Origin: Gemmatimonas sp.
GTDB lineage: Bacteria > Gemmatimonadota > Gemmatimonadetes > Gemmatimonadales > Gemmatimonadaceae
Direction: 5' to 3'
Assembly: GCA_025361705.1 (NCBI GenBank)
Contig: JANYJW010000053.1
Span: forward strand, 1-48,453
Length of the DNA stretch: 48,453 nucleotides
Part shown: one piece after another, positions 30,428 to 41,021 of the stretch
Numbering within the stretch: position 1 is the first letter of the stretch
Layout: each line of letters opens with the position of its first letter
Notes under the pieces: model-generated
What the model saw: only the letters and a program-made list of their open reading frames with translations
The model's database searches: none
Told to the model about the DNA's origin: nothing
Made by a program: the position numbers and the translations under genes

Positions 30428-33355
30428 GTGAAGAACCGCCGGCCACCGCGCGACATCGCGAGCGAGAGCGACACCTCCCCCACCCGCAGCAGCCCGGAGC
30501 GTGGCGGCTTCTCCCGTCGCGACTTTCTGTGGCGCGCGGGTGCGGCCGGACTGACGGCAAGCGTCGCGAGTCCGTTGTTCGCTCAGGGACTACGCACGCA
30601 GTCGGGACCGCTTGCCGTCGAGCGCTCGCCGTTCGGCGCGGCCTCGGCCACGCCGTTCACGCCGCACCTGCTCTCCCAGGAGTTCGGGTTGCGCTGGCGG
30701 ATGCTCGGCCCGTTCCGCGGCGGACGCGTGGACGCAGTGACGGGCGTGCCCGGGCGGCCGCACGAGTTCTACTTTGGCGCGGTCAATGGGGGCGTGTGGA
30801 AGACCATCGATGCCGGCCGCGTGTGGACGCCCGTGTTCGATGGGCAGCCCGTGGCATCCATCGGATCGATTGCCGTGGCGCCGAGCGCACCCGACACCGT
30901 GTACGTCGGCACTGGCGAGTCGACGCTGCGCGACTCGGCGGGATTCGGCAATGGCGTGTACAAGTCGACCGACGCCGGCGCGTCGTGGACACATCTGGGC
31001 CTCGAGGCAACGCACCACATCGGCAAGGTGGTGGTGGACCCGAAGGATCCGAACATCGTCTTTGTAGCCGCCATCGGGCAGCTGTATGCGCCAAACGCCG
31101 AGCGGGGCGTGTTCCGCTCTCGCGACGGAGGTAAGACCTGGCATAAGGTCCTGTTCCGCAACAGCGATGTCGGCGCGGTGGACGTGGCCATCGATCCCGC
31201 CAACTCGCGCATCGTGTATGCCTGCCTCTGGAATACGCGCCGGCCGCCGTGGTACACGTATCAGCCGTCAAACGGCCCGGGTGGTGGCCTGTGGAAGTCG
31301 ACGGACGGCGGCACCACGTGGACGCAGATGACCAACGGGTTGCCTGTCGAGGGCATCGGTCGCAGCGGCATTGCGATCGCGCCGAGTGATCCAAAGCGGC
31401 TGTACGCGGTGATCGATGATCTGCTGCCGGAGCCCGGCGCCGTCGTGCCGGCGGCTCCCGCCGCACCACCAACTGCTCCGGGTGGTGGAGGTCGCGGCGC
31501 GCCGCAGGTGCCGCGCCAGGGCGGGTTCTTCCGCTCCGACGATGCCGGCGCGACATGGCACCGCGTTTCGTCGGACAGCGCGCTCTGGTCGCGTGGCTGG
31601 TACTTCGAGAAGCTGGCCGTTGACCCGAAGAATGCGGACATCGTGTATGTGCCCAACGTGGCGGTGAGCCGCACCAAGGACGGCGGCAAGACGTGGGTGG
31701 CGCTGCGCGGCTCACCGGGCGGCGACGACTACCATCAGGCGTGGATCTCCCCTGATGATGCCAACACGATGATCGTCGCCAGCGACCAGGGCGCCATCAT
31801 CACGCACAATGCGACGGCGGACGATGCGCGCAGCGTCACCTGGAGTTCATGGCTCAACCAGCCCACGGCGCAGATCTATCATCTCTCCGTCGACTATCGC
31901 GCGCCGTATTGGGTGACGGGCGCACAACAGGACAGTGGCGCCGTGGCGGTGCGGTCGCGCGGCAAGTTCGGCGAAATCTCCATGCGCGACTGGGAGCCCA
32001 TCGGCGCGGGCGGCGAAAGTGGCTGCACCGCCGGCGACCCGCTGCACCCGGGCATCATCTACGGCGGCATGGGGAGCCGTTTCGACCTCGCGGCCAACGC
32101 CGATGTGGCGGGCACGACGGCGCCCAGGGGCACGGAGCCCTTGCGTGGCGACTGGACCCAGCCGCTCGTGCTGTCGATGGCCGATCCGCGCAATCTGTAC
32201 TACGCCGCACAGTTCCTGTTCAAGTCCACGGACGCCGCAGCGACCTGGAAGCAAATCAGCCCGGATCTCACGCGCCCAAGCCCCGGCGTGCCCGCCACGC
32301 TCGACGCCGCGTCGGCGGCGGACACGGACCGCAACGGCCAGCGCGGCGTCATCTACGCCGTGTGCCCGTCGCCGCTGCTCGTGCCGATGGTGTGGGCAGG
32401 CACCGATGATGGGCTCGTGCACGTGACGCTCAATGACGGTCGCACGTGGAGCGACGTGACGCCGCCGGTGCTCACCGCGTGGAGCCGCGTGACATCGGTG
32501 GAGGCGTCGCACTTCGACTTCAACGTGGCGTACATGAGCGTCAGCCGGCACCAGCTGCAGGACTATGAGCCGTACGTCTACCGGACGCGCGACCAGGGGA
32601 GGACGTGGCAGCGCATCAGCAAGGGGCTGCCGTCCGGCGTGTATGTGCACGTCGTCAAGGAGGATCCGGCGCGCCAGGGGATGCTCGTCGCGGGCACCGA
32701 GCGCGGCGCCTTCATCAGCTTCGACGACGGCGACAATTGGCAGCCGCTGCAGGTCAACCTGCCGGCGACGTCGGTGCGCGATTTCGCGTTCCACGAGGGC
32801 GACCTCATTGTCGCGACGCACGGCCGCGGCTTCTGGGTGATGGATGACATCAGCCCGCTGCGGCAGCTCACCGACGCTGTGCTCGCATCGGCGGCCTTCC
32901 TGTTCAAGCCGGCCGACATCACCAACTTCACGCAGGGCGGCGACAACGGCACGCCGCTGCAAAAGGACGAGCCGCAGGCGGCCAATCCACCGAGCGGTGC
33001 GGCCATCGATTACTACCTCAAGGAAACGGTGACGACACCGGTGACCCTTGAGATTGTCGATGCGTCCGGCGCAGTCGTAGGATCATTTTCGAGTGCATCA
33101 ACTGCATCACCGCCGGCGGCTGGTCGCGGCGGCATCCCCAACACGTCCCCGCTCTGGCGCCCGGACACCGAACCCTTCTCGGCCGCGGCCGGCGTTCACC
33201 GCGTCGTGTGGAGCACGAGCCGCGGTGGTCGCGGATTTGGCGGTGGCCGGGGCGCCGGCCTTGCTCCATTGGCTGGCGCGTTCACGGCAAAGCTGACGGT
33301 GAACGGCACGGTGCTCACGCAAACGTTCAACGTGAGGCCAGAGCTGAAGCGCTAG
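30428..33355 (+). CDS. Tat-exported Asp-box (BNR/sortilin-like) beta-propeller protein
   Basis: From GTG 30428 the protein has 975 residues. A twin-arginine signal GFSRRDFLWRAGAAGL lies at about 26-41, followed by an Ala-rich core ending PLFAQG, so it is exported folded. About ten Asp-box repeats follow (for example DGGKTWHKV, DGGTTWTQM, DAGATWHRV, DGGKTWVAL, QGRTWQRI), typical of VPS10/sortilin-like propellers often annotated glycosyl hydrolase. A Gly-rich C-terminal region may form a sorting or beta domain. No catalytic residues are assignable. The last four bases overlap the convergent ProX gene. Confidence 0.85.
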   Translation: MKNRRPPRDIASESDTSPTRSSPERGGFSRRDFLWRAGAAGLTASVASPLFAQGLRTQSGPLAVERSPFGAASATPFTPHLLSQEFGLRWRMLGPFRGGRVDAVTGVPGRPHEFYFGAVNGGVWKTIDAGRVWTPVFDGQPVASIGSIAVAPSAPDTVYVGTGESTLRDSAGFGNGVYKSTDAGASWTHLGLEATHHIGKVVVDPKDPNIVFVAAIGQLYAPNAERGVFRSRDGGKTWHKVLFRNSDVGAVDVAIDPANSRIVYACLWNTRRPPWYTYQPSNGPGGGLWKSTDGGTTWTQMTNGLPVEGIGRSGIAIAPSDPKRLYAVIDDLLPEPGAVVPAAPAAPPTAPGGGGRGAPQVPRQGGFFRSDDAGATWHRVSSDSALWSRGWYFEKLAVDPKNADIVYVPNVAVSRTKDGGKTWVALRGSPGGDDYHQAWISPDDANTMIVASDQGAIITHNATADDARSVTWSSWLNQPTAQIYHLSVDYRAPYWVTGAQQDSGAVAVRSRGKFGEISMRDWEPIGAGGESGCTAGDPLHPGIIYGGMGSRFDLAANADVAGTTAPRGTEPLRGDWTQPLVLSMADPRNLYYAAQFLFKSTDAAATWKQISPDLTRPSPGVPATLDAASAADTDRNGQRGVIYAVCPSPLLVPMVWAGTDDGLVHVTLNDGRTWSDVTPPVLTAWSRVTSVEASHFDFNVAYMSVSRHQLQDYEPYVYRTRDQGRTWQRISKGLPSGVYVHVVKEDPARQGMLVAGTERGAFISFDDGDNWQPLQVNLPATSVRDFAFHEGDLIVATHGRGFWVMDDISPLRQLTDAVLASAAFLFKPADITNFTQGGDNGTPLQKDEPQAANPPSGAAIDYYLKETVTTPVTLEIVDASGAVVGSFSSASTASPPAAGRGGIPNTSPLWRPDTEPFSAAAGVHRVVWSTSRGGRGFGGGRGAGLAPLAGAFTAKLTVNGTVLTQTFNVRPELKR

Positions 33356-33855
33356 ACCGAACCGGCCGGGGGCGCACCCGGCACATCCACCAGCCGCCAC
33401 GCATGCCCGGTGGCGGCGAGGAACGCTTCGATGCCCGCGTGGGGGATGGCGAGCGTCGACGTGTTGACGAGCGGATGGCACTGCACCGACGCCGCGTTCC
33501 AGATGTCGCGGTCGATGAACACCTCGACCGCGCCTTGCGTGTCATTGACGAGCGCCAGCAGCGACACGGCGCCCGGTTCGATGCCGAGGAGGCGTTTGAG
33601 CCGATCCGCCGACCCGAAACTCGGCCGCTCGAACCCGACGCTTTCCGCCAGCGCGCGGAGGTCCACCGGCTTGTCCGCCGCTACGACGACAAGCGCCTGC
33701 CGCGTGCCTTTCTTGTCGCGCAGAAACAGGTTCTTGGTCGCCGCGCCGCCCAAGGGCACCAGGCGCGCGACGTCGGCCACCGTAAATGCCGCTTCGTGGT
33801 CGCACCGCTCGTACTCGATGCGATGCGACGAGAGGAAGTCGAGGAGGCTCAGCAT
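33352..33855 (-). CDS. prolyl-tRNA trans-editing deacylase (ProX/PrdX, YbaK-like)
   Basis: This free-standing editing domain hydrolyses misacylated tRNA-Pro (usually Ala-tRNA-Pro). The 167-residue protein has the fold hallmarks HEAAFTVADVARLV, the conserved lysine in ATKNLFLRDKKG, GSADRLKRLLGIEPGAVSLLAL and VNTSTLAIPHAGIEAFL. Length and motifs match PrdX rather than YbaK. It lies downstream of the tRNA-Leu gene on the same strand. Confidence 0.9.
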   Translation of the reverse strand: MLSLLDFLSSHRIEYERCDHEAAFTVADVARLVPLGGAATKNLFLRDKKGTRQALVVVAADKPVDLRALAESVGFERPSFGSADRLKRLLGIEPGAVSLLALVNDTQGAVEVFIDRDIWNAASVQCHPLVNTSTLAIPHAGIEAFLAATGHAWRLVDVPGAPPAGSV

Positions 33856-33937
33856 CGCTCAGGCGGCCGGTCGAGGGGGGACTCCACCACGCGCCCGTTG
33901 GCGCACTCGGCCGTCGAACGCGGATTGTGCATCGTAG

Positions 33938-34021
33938 TGCCCGGACCGAGAATCGAACTCGGATGACCGTGAGGTCGCGGGATTTTGAGTCCCGTGCGTC
34001 TGCCAGTTCCGCCATCCGGGC
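33938..34021 (-). tRNA. tRNA-Leu (anticodon CAA)
   Basis: The minus strand folds as a class II tRNA. The acceptor stem is GCCCGGA/TCCGGGC, the D arm is GCG...CGC, and the anticodon stem is CGGGA/TCCCG with loop CTCAAAA (anticodon CAA, reading UUG). It has an extended variable arm, a T arm CCGAG-TTCGATT-CTCGG and discriminator A. The 3' CCA is not encoded. The 84-base length fits tRNA-Leu. Confidence 0.95.
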
Positions 34022-34032
34022 GCGCAGGGGAA

Positions 34033-34061
34033 AGGCTAACGGCCGCCCAGTGTCATGGCAA
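34033..34061 (-). promoter_or_regulatory. probable promoter of the tRNA-Leu gene
   Basis: On the minus strand TTGCCA (34056-34061) and TAGCCT (34033-34038) are 17 bases apart. The predicted start near 34026 is about five bases before the mature tRNA 5' end. Confidence 0.5.
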
Positions 34062-34092
34062 CGGTGTCCCGGCTCGAGCGGGCCGCTCGTGA

Positions 34093-36468
<2,376 letters not shown>

Positions 36469-36478
36469 CGGATCGAAG

Positions 36479-36505
36479 CATCTGTTCCGCCGTGCGGGAC
36501 AGATG
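36479..36505 (+). terminator. hairpin after icd
   Basis: CATCTGTTCCGC (36479-36490) pairs with GCGGGACAGATG (36494-36505) as a 12-bp stem with one G-T wobble and a CGT loop, 10 bases after the icd stop. No T-tract follows, so it may be a transcript-stabilising or factor-dependent terminator hairpin. Confidence 0.5.
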
Positions 36506-36533
36506 GCAGTGCTCGATGGATATTCCTCGGTAG

Positions 36534-36562
36534 TTGATTACTGAACTCAGACGGAGTATGCT
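36534..36562 (+). promoter_or_regulatory. sigma70-type promoter of the glycosyltransferase pair
   Basis: TTGATT (36534-36539) and TATGCT (36557-36562) are 17 bases apart in the lowest-GC part of this gap. Transcription near 36569 would give a leader of about 165 bases before the ATG at 36734. Confidence 0.6.
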
Positions 36563-36733
36563 TACTGCAGTCTCGGTTCTCCTCGTTCCGGGTTCGTCCG
36601 GCCGTCCGGACGCTCTGGCTCGTTGGCAACGCCCCCCGCTCCCCGCTCCATTGCTCACCATCCCGTTTATGCCAGGCGATCGCACCTGCACCGTTTCGCG
36701 GGCACACGCGGAAGTTCCGGTTGGTCGCCGTTG

Positions 36734-37945
36734 ATGGCGCACGACCTGCTTTTGTCATTCGACTTTCCGCCCATGGGCGGCGGCATCTCCCGCTGGATGT
36801 CGGAGATGGCGCGTCGGCATCCCGCTGGCACGCTCACGGTGTCGACGGGCCGGGTGCCGGGCGATGCAGCGAGCGACGTGGCGTACCCCGCGACGGTTGA
36901 TCGACTCGACGTTCCGTCCGGTCGCCTCCGGTCGCTCGCTGGGCAGGTCCGATGGGCGCGGCGGGCTCTCGCGCTGCATCGCGCGACACCATTTCGATTC
37001 GCGTGGTGCGACAACATCCGGCCCTCTGCATACCCGGCGCGCGCGCTGAAACAGTTTGCCGGCGTGCCCTACGGTGTGATCGTGCACGGCAGCGATCTGT
37101 TCGACATTCGGGCCAACGTCCGGCGATCGCGCATCAAGCGGTTGATTACGCGGCAGTTGCTCGGGCGCGCCGCGACCATCGTCGCCAACAGCCGATGGAC
37201 GCGAAGCCTGCTACACGAGGTGTTGCTGGAACTCGACATGCCCCATGTCGTGGAGCGAACGCGCGTCGTCTCGCTCGGCACCGACCCGGCGCGGTTCCGC
37301 CCGGACATCGACACGGCCGCCTTCCGTCGCGAGCACCAGCTGCCTGACGGTCGATGGATCGTCACGGTGGCACGCCTCGAAGCGTTCAAGGGCGCAGACA
37401 CGGTGATCCGCGCGCTGCCGCGCCTCACCGCGCAGTTCCCCGATTTGCGCTACCTGGTGGTCGGTGACGGGTCCTTCCGCGCCGGCGCCGAGGCGCTCGC
37501 CGTCGCCGAAGGGGTAGCGGACCGGGTGCACTTCCTTTCGCAGCTCCCCGATCACGCCCTGCCGTCCGCTTATGCCATGGCCACCGTCTACGCGGGGCTG
37601 ACGCGTGAGACGCCGCGCGAGGTCGAAGGGTTTGGCATTGCGCTCCTCGAGGCGCAGGCGTCGGGCAAGCCCGTGGTAGCTGGTCGCGCCGGCGGCATTG
37701 TCGATGCCGTCGCGGATGGCGAGACGGGTGTTCTCGTAGATCCGACGAATGTCGACGCGGCCGCGGCAGCGTTCGCGTCGCTCCTTGCGGATGCCGCGCG
37801 TTGCTCGGCCATGGGCCGTGCCGGCCGCTCTGCCGTCGAACGGCACTACAACTGGGATCGCGTGGTCGGCGAGCTGCGGGCTATCGCCGCGCAACTCGGC
37901 CGGTCATCCGCCGCCGCCGCGTCGATGGAGTTCGCGCGTTCATGA
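36734..37945 (+). CDS. GT4-family glycosyltransferase
   Basis: The 403-residue protein has two Rossmann halves of a GT-B fold. The N-terminal acceptor domain starts DLLLSFDFPPMGGGISRWMSE, with VIVHGSDLFD. The C-terminal donor domain has WIVTVARLEAFKGAD, YLVVGDGSFR and the EX7E motif region EVEGFGIALLEAQASGKPV followed by GRAGGIVDAVADGETG. Retaining transfer from a nucleotide sugar is expected, probably for glycan or lipid-linked sugar synthesis. No membrane segment is seen. ATGA couples it to the next glycosyltransferase. The start is the ATG at 36734; other starts upstream are possible. Confidence 0.88.
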   Translation: MAHDLLLSFDFPPMGGGISRWMSEMARRHPAGTLTVSTGRVPGDAASDVAYPATVDRLDVPSGRLRSLAGQVRWARRALALHRATPFRFAWCDNIRPSAYPARALKQFAGVPYGVIVHGSDLFDIRANVRRSRIKRLITRQLLGRAATIVANSRWTRSLLHEVLLELDMPHVVERTRVVSLGTDPARFRPDIDTAAFRREHQLPDGRWIVTVARLEAFKGADTVIRALPRLTAQFPDLRYLVVGDGSFRAGAEALAVAEGVADRVHFLSQLPDHALPSAYAMATVYAGLTRETPREVEGFGIALLEAQASGKPVVAGRAGGIVDAVADGETGVLVDPTNVDAAAAAFASLLADAARCSAMGRAGRSAVERHYNWDRVVGELRAIAAQLGRSSAAAASMEFARS

Positions 37946-39519
37946 GCCACGCCATCTGCGCCCGCATGACGGTCTTTCATCTCGACGATGAACGCGGCTT
38001 CCGGGGCGGCGAGCGCCAGTTGCTCTACCTCGCCTCGGCGCTGCGGGCCGACGGGCACGCGAATGTCATCTGTTGCCGCGCCGACACGCCGCTCGAGCGC
38101 GAGGCGCGGCTGCAGGGATTTGACGTGCTCGTGCTGCCGTTCGCGTTCGAGTTCGATCTCGGAAGCGCCTTCCGGATCGTCCGTGCGGCCAGGCATAAGC
38201 CCCTGCCAGTGATCCACGCGCACACCGGGCACACCGTGGGTATCGCGGCGGCCTGCCGGCTCCTGGGCGGACCACCCGCGATCGCGCACCGGCGCGGCGC
38301 CTCCGCGCTCCGTGGCGGATTCAGCCGTTGGTTCAAGTACGATCGCGTTGCGCGAGTAGTGGCCGTGTCACGAGCCATCGAAGACATCCTGGAGCGCGGC
38401 GGACTCCCCAGGCAGCACATCGCCGTCGTCCCGGACAGCATTCCAGTCACTGCCGCCGAGTGGCGTGCGGCCGGATATTCGAGTCCTCGTTTCGCGCCGG
38501 CCAGCGCTGAACGCCGGGCCAAGGCGCGACGGCTGCTGGCTGAGGCGCACGGCATCGATCCCGCCTCCCGCTGGGTCGGAAACCTCGCAGCGCTCGTCCC
38601 GCTCAAGGATCACGCGACATTGATTGCCGCCGCCGAGTTGGTGGTGCATGGACGCCCTGATACGGTCTTCGTGATCGCAGGCGAAGGACCAGAACGTGAC
38701 CGCCTGGAGGCCGACATCAAGCGCCGCCACCTTACAGGTCGTGTGGTGCTGCTTGGCCATTGCGATGCGGCGGAGCTGTTCGCGGCCATCGACGTCTTTG
38801 TCCTGTCGTCAACCCGCGAAGGGATGGGCAGCGTTCTGCTCGAGGCAGCGTCCTGCGGCATTCCTGTGGCGGCGACTGCGGTCGGCGGCATTCCAGAGGT
38901 CGTGCACGATGGCCACACGGGCCTGCTGGTGGCGCCGCGCGACCACACCGCACTGGCCGACGCACTCACCCGACTGCTGACCGAGCCCGCGTTGGTGTCG
39001 CGCGTGACCGCTGCGGCGCGTGACGCGCTGCCGCAGTTTGGCCTAGCGGCTGCGGTCCGCCGCATGGAGATGATCTACGGATCCGCGGTAGCGCCCCGGC
39101 CCGCCCCCATGCGACGCCTGGTGTCCCGTGGCATCCCCGCGTTCGTTGCGCGGTCCGTGGTCCGCGCGTGGCCCATTGCCGCCACCGTCCTGCTCTTCGC
39201 TGCGGGCGCAGCCGCCGCGCTTGTCAGTCCCTTGCGGCAGCCCGCGCCGAGCGTGCAGGTCGCTCCACCACGTCTCGCTTCCTCTGCGCGCCGCCCCGCC
39301 CAACACATGGCAGTCCGCGTCGGCGGGCGCTCCGGGCGCGGGATCTCATTTGGCGGAGGCTTTGCCGATCTGTCCGACCGCGACCTCCTTGTGATTCTGG
39401 GCGCCGCGGATTCCCTCGTCGCGCTCCCGAGCGCCGCTCCTGATCCGCAGCACATCAACGTGCAGGCCATGCTTGCACGGCCCGTCGTGCGAAGCGCGGG
39501 GCGCGCGAGCGGTCTGTAG
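37942..39519 (+). CDS. GT4-family glycosyltransferase with C-terminal membrane helix and anti-sigma-like outer tail
   Basis: Residues about 8-385 form a GT-B enzyme: GFRGGERQLLYLASAL, HAHTGHTVGIAAACRLLG, VGNLAALVPLKDHATLI, VIAGEGPERDRLE and STREGMGSVLLEAASCGIP. A basic segment is followed by one membrane helix at about 408-430 (WPIAATVLLFAAGAAAAL) and a Ser/Pro/Arg linker. A tail from residue 467 starts GISFGGGFADLS and includes LVALPSAAP. That tail matches the outer tail of the anti-sigma factor encoded at 40434-41021 (20 of 34 residues). Topology is predicted enzyme-in, tail-out. ATG 37942 overlaps the previous stop; ATG 37963 is an alternative. Confidence 0.88.
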   Translation: MSHAICARMTVFHLDDERGFRGGERQLLYLASALRADGHANVICCRADTPLEREARLQGFDVLVLPFAFEFDLGSAFRIVRAARHKPLPVIHAHTGHTVGIAAACRLLGGPPAIAHRRGASALRGGFSRWFKYDRVARVVAVSRAIEDILERGGLPRQHIAVVPDSIPVTAAEWRAAGYSSPRFAPASAERRAKARRLLAEAHGIDPASRWVGNLAALVPLKDHATLIAAAELVVHGRPDTVFVIAGEGPERDRLEADIKRRHLTGRVVLLGHCDAAELFAAIDVFVLSSTREGMGSVLLEAASCGIPVAATAVGGIPEVVHDGHTGLLVAPRDHTALADALTRLLTEPALVSRVTAAARDALPQFGLAAAVRRMEMIYGSAVAPRPAPMRRLVSRGIPAFVARSVVRAWPIAATVLLFAAGAAAALVSPLRQPAPSVQVAPPRLASSARRPAQHMAVRVGGRSGRGISFGGGFADLSDRDLLVILGAADSLVALPSAAPDPQHINVQAMLARPVVRSAGRASGL

Positions 39520-39573
39520 ACCGCCACCGGATTCCGCCGACCCCACGCTCGCAGGCCATATCTACAAACGAAA

Positions 39574-39606
39574 CCGCCGCCGCGAGCACCATGCGTGCGG
39601 CGGCGG
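39574..39606 (-). terminator. rho-independent terminator of the ECF sigma operon
   Basis: CCGCCGCCGC (39574-39583) and GCGGCGGCGG (39597-39606) form a 10-bp GC stem, with further pairs GCA/TGC in the loop. On the minus strand the stem is followed by TTTCGTTTG. It lies 25 bases beyond the stop of the periplasmic protein gene, between convergent genes. Confidence 0.75.
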
Positions 39607-39630
39607 CGCTTCGTCCGTACACAACGCCAA

Positions 39631-40437
39631 CTACGGAATGATCGCCTCGAACGGCGGCACCGGCGCCGGCTGTGCACCCGGCGGTCCGTTGGGCATCCGA
39701 CGCTGCCCCTGCATCATCGGCCGCTGCTGGTTGCGGTTGCCCGGCTGCCCCATGCCCTGTCCCATGCCCGGGCCCATGCCCTGCCCCATGCCCGGGCCCA
39801 TGCCCGGGCCCATGCCCGGGCCGCCCGCCTGCCCGCGTCGACCGGCGCCCTGCGCGCGCATGCCTTCCATGCGACGGAACATCTGCTCCTGCATTCCGAG
39901 GAAGCGCGCGCGCTGCATCGGCGTGAGGTAGCCAGCGAGTTCCTTCTGCTCCTGCTCCACCAGCTCAAACCGCTGGCGCTGGATCTGCAGCATCTTGTCG
40001 AGCGCCGTCGACACCTTGGCCAGATTGGTGGTGTCGCCCGTGATCATCAGGTCGCGCATGCTCATGCGCGCGTCGCGCTCTTGCTCAACGAGCAAACGGC
40101 GCCGCTCTTCGAAGCGCTTGTTGGTGGTCTGGAGCTTGCCAAACTGGTCGTCGCTCAGGTTCAACGCCTTCTTCAGCTGATTCCCGATGCGATCGCGAAT
40201 CTGCTGCTCCAGCTGCGCGCGATCGGGCTGACTGCGCATGCGCTGACCCATCGGCCCCATCTGGCCCATTGGACCCATCTGGCCCATTGGTGGCATCTGT
40301 CCGGGCTGGCCAGGCTGAACCTGCGCCGCCTTGGGTTGCTGCGGTGCGGCCTTCGGTGCTGCGGCCGTGGGAGTCTGCGCCACTGCCACGCCGGCCACGA
40401 GGCCAAGCGCACATCCTGCTCGAATGAAAGTCTTCAT
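39631..40437 (-). CDS. periplasmic Met-rich LTXXQ (Spy/CnrX-like) protein
   Basis: The 268-residue protein has a signal peptide (cleavage near AVAQT), an Ala/Pro/Gln linker and a Met-rich stretch (MPPMGQMGPMGQMGPMGQRM). A helical core follows with two LTXXQ-type motifs, LSDDQ and LTPMQ. The C-terminal region is a run of GMGP/GMGQ repeats encoded by six 12-bp units. LTXXQ proteins act as periplasmic chaperones or metal sensors (Spy, CpxP, CnrX, ZraP). The Met-rich ends could bind Cu(I) or Ag(I), an inference. The start overlaps the anti-sigma stop by ATGA. Confidence 0.8.
   Translation of the reverse strand: MKTFIRAGCALGLVAGVAVAQTPTAAAPKAAPQQPKAAQVQPGQPGQMPPMGQMGPMGQMGPMGQRMRSQPDRAQLEQQIRDRIGNQLKKALNLSDDQFGKLQTTNKRFEERRRLLVEQERDARMSMRDLMITGDTTNLAKVSTALDKMLQIQRQRFELVEQEQKELAGYLTPMQRARFLGMQEQMFRRMEGMRAQGAGRRGQAGGPGMGPGMGPGMGQGMGPGMGQGMGQPGNRNQQRPMMQGQRRMPNGPPGAQPAPVPPFEAIIP
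39749..39820. repeat. six 12-bp tandem repeats encoding GMGP/GMGQ
   Basis: Units of the form CCCATGCCCGGG or CCCATGCCCTGY occur six times in register, several of them identical. They encode the C-terminal Met-Gly-Pro/Gln repeats of the LTXXQ protein on the minus strand. The homogeneity suggests recent slippage. Confidence 0.9.
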
Positions 40438-41021
40438 AGTGTCTTTCCTCCTTCGTTCATCGCGATGACGGGCGTCATCGACGCGGGGTCCGAACTGGGC
40501 AGCGCCCGCAAAGTGTCCATCTGCCCCAAGAGTGATTGCAACTCATCCACCGACAAATCCGACAATCCACCGCCAAAACTGATGCCGCTCTCTGCGCGCG
40601 CGGCTTGCGTTGCCTGCACCGCCTGAACGCGCCCTGCCGACTGCACGAGGGTCGAGTCGGCGAGCCGCGCCGCATGACCGCCCGCCGCACGCTGCCAGGC
40701 AACGCCGCTTCCCGCCGCAAGCAGCAGCCCTGCCGCTGCCGCGTACTGCCACACGGGTCGCATCACCCACCGCCGCGCGGCCGGTATGGCGACGGGGCGC
40801 GGCATCGGCCGCGGCAGTGCCGCTACGACAGCCGCCACATCCACACGCGGGACGCCACGCGTCAACGTGCCGTGCACCTGCCCCAACAGGGCCAGCTCGG
40901 CTCGGCACGCCGCGCATTCGGCCAGGTGCGCGGCGACCCGCGCCGAGGCCGCCGTGCCGAGCGCCTCGAGGGCGTACTCAGGCAGCAGGTCGCGCAGGAC
41001 GTCATCAGGGCATTCAGTCAT
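40434..41021 (-). CDS. membrane anti-sigma factor (zf-HC2 type)
   Basis: The 195-residue protein has an N-terminal zinc-binding anti-sigma domain with His32, Cys36 and Cys39 (HLAECAACRAEL). One membrane helix follows (WQYAAAAGLLLAAGSGVAW, about residues 95-113). The outer tail contains GISFGGGLSDLS at residue 146 and LRALPSSDP. It should hold the ECF factor encoded just upstream until an envelope signal releases it. The gene overlaps the sigma gene by eight bases and the LTXXQ gene by four. The tail is shared with the membrane glycosyltransferase encoded convergently. Confidence 0.88.
   Translation of the reverse strand: MTECPDDVLRDLLPEYALEALGTAASARVAAHLAECAACRAELALLGQVHGTLTRGVPRVDVAAVVAALPRPMPRPVAIPAARRWVMRPVWQYAAAAGLLLAAGSGVAWQRAAGGHAARLADSTLVQSAGRVQAVQATQAARAESGISFGGGLSDLSVDELQSLLGQMDTLRALPSSDPASMTPVIAMNEGGKTL

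Larger units (their letters stand above)
36469..36733. other. intergenic region between icd and the glycosyltransferase pair
   Basis: The 265 bases hold a 12-bp hairpin just after icd (36479-36505), a promoter-like pair (36534-36562) and a second 7-bp hairpin CGTCCGG/CCGGACG (36595-36612). The rest is a leader of about 165 bases before the first glycosyltransferase. The G+C content is lower than in neighbouring genes near 36520-36570. No convincing gene lies here. Confidence 0.5.

Noticed and set aside
36534..36734. Small plus-strand frame ending exactly at the first glycosyltransferase ATG
   Set aside because: Its start lies inside the predicted promoter, and its sequence is Pro/Arg-rich without any known feature. 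The one-base stop/start overlap is probably chance.
39749..39820. Short regular repeats considered as a CRISPR array
   Set aside because: Units are contiguous 12-mers without spacers, in frame inside a periplasmic protein gene; no cas genes are present.
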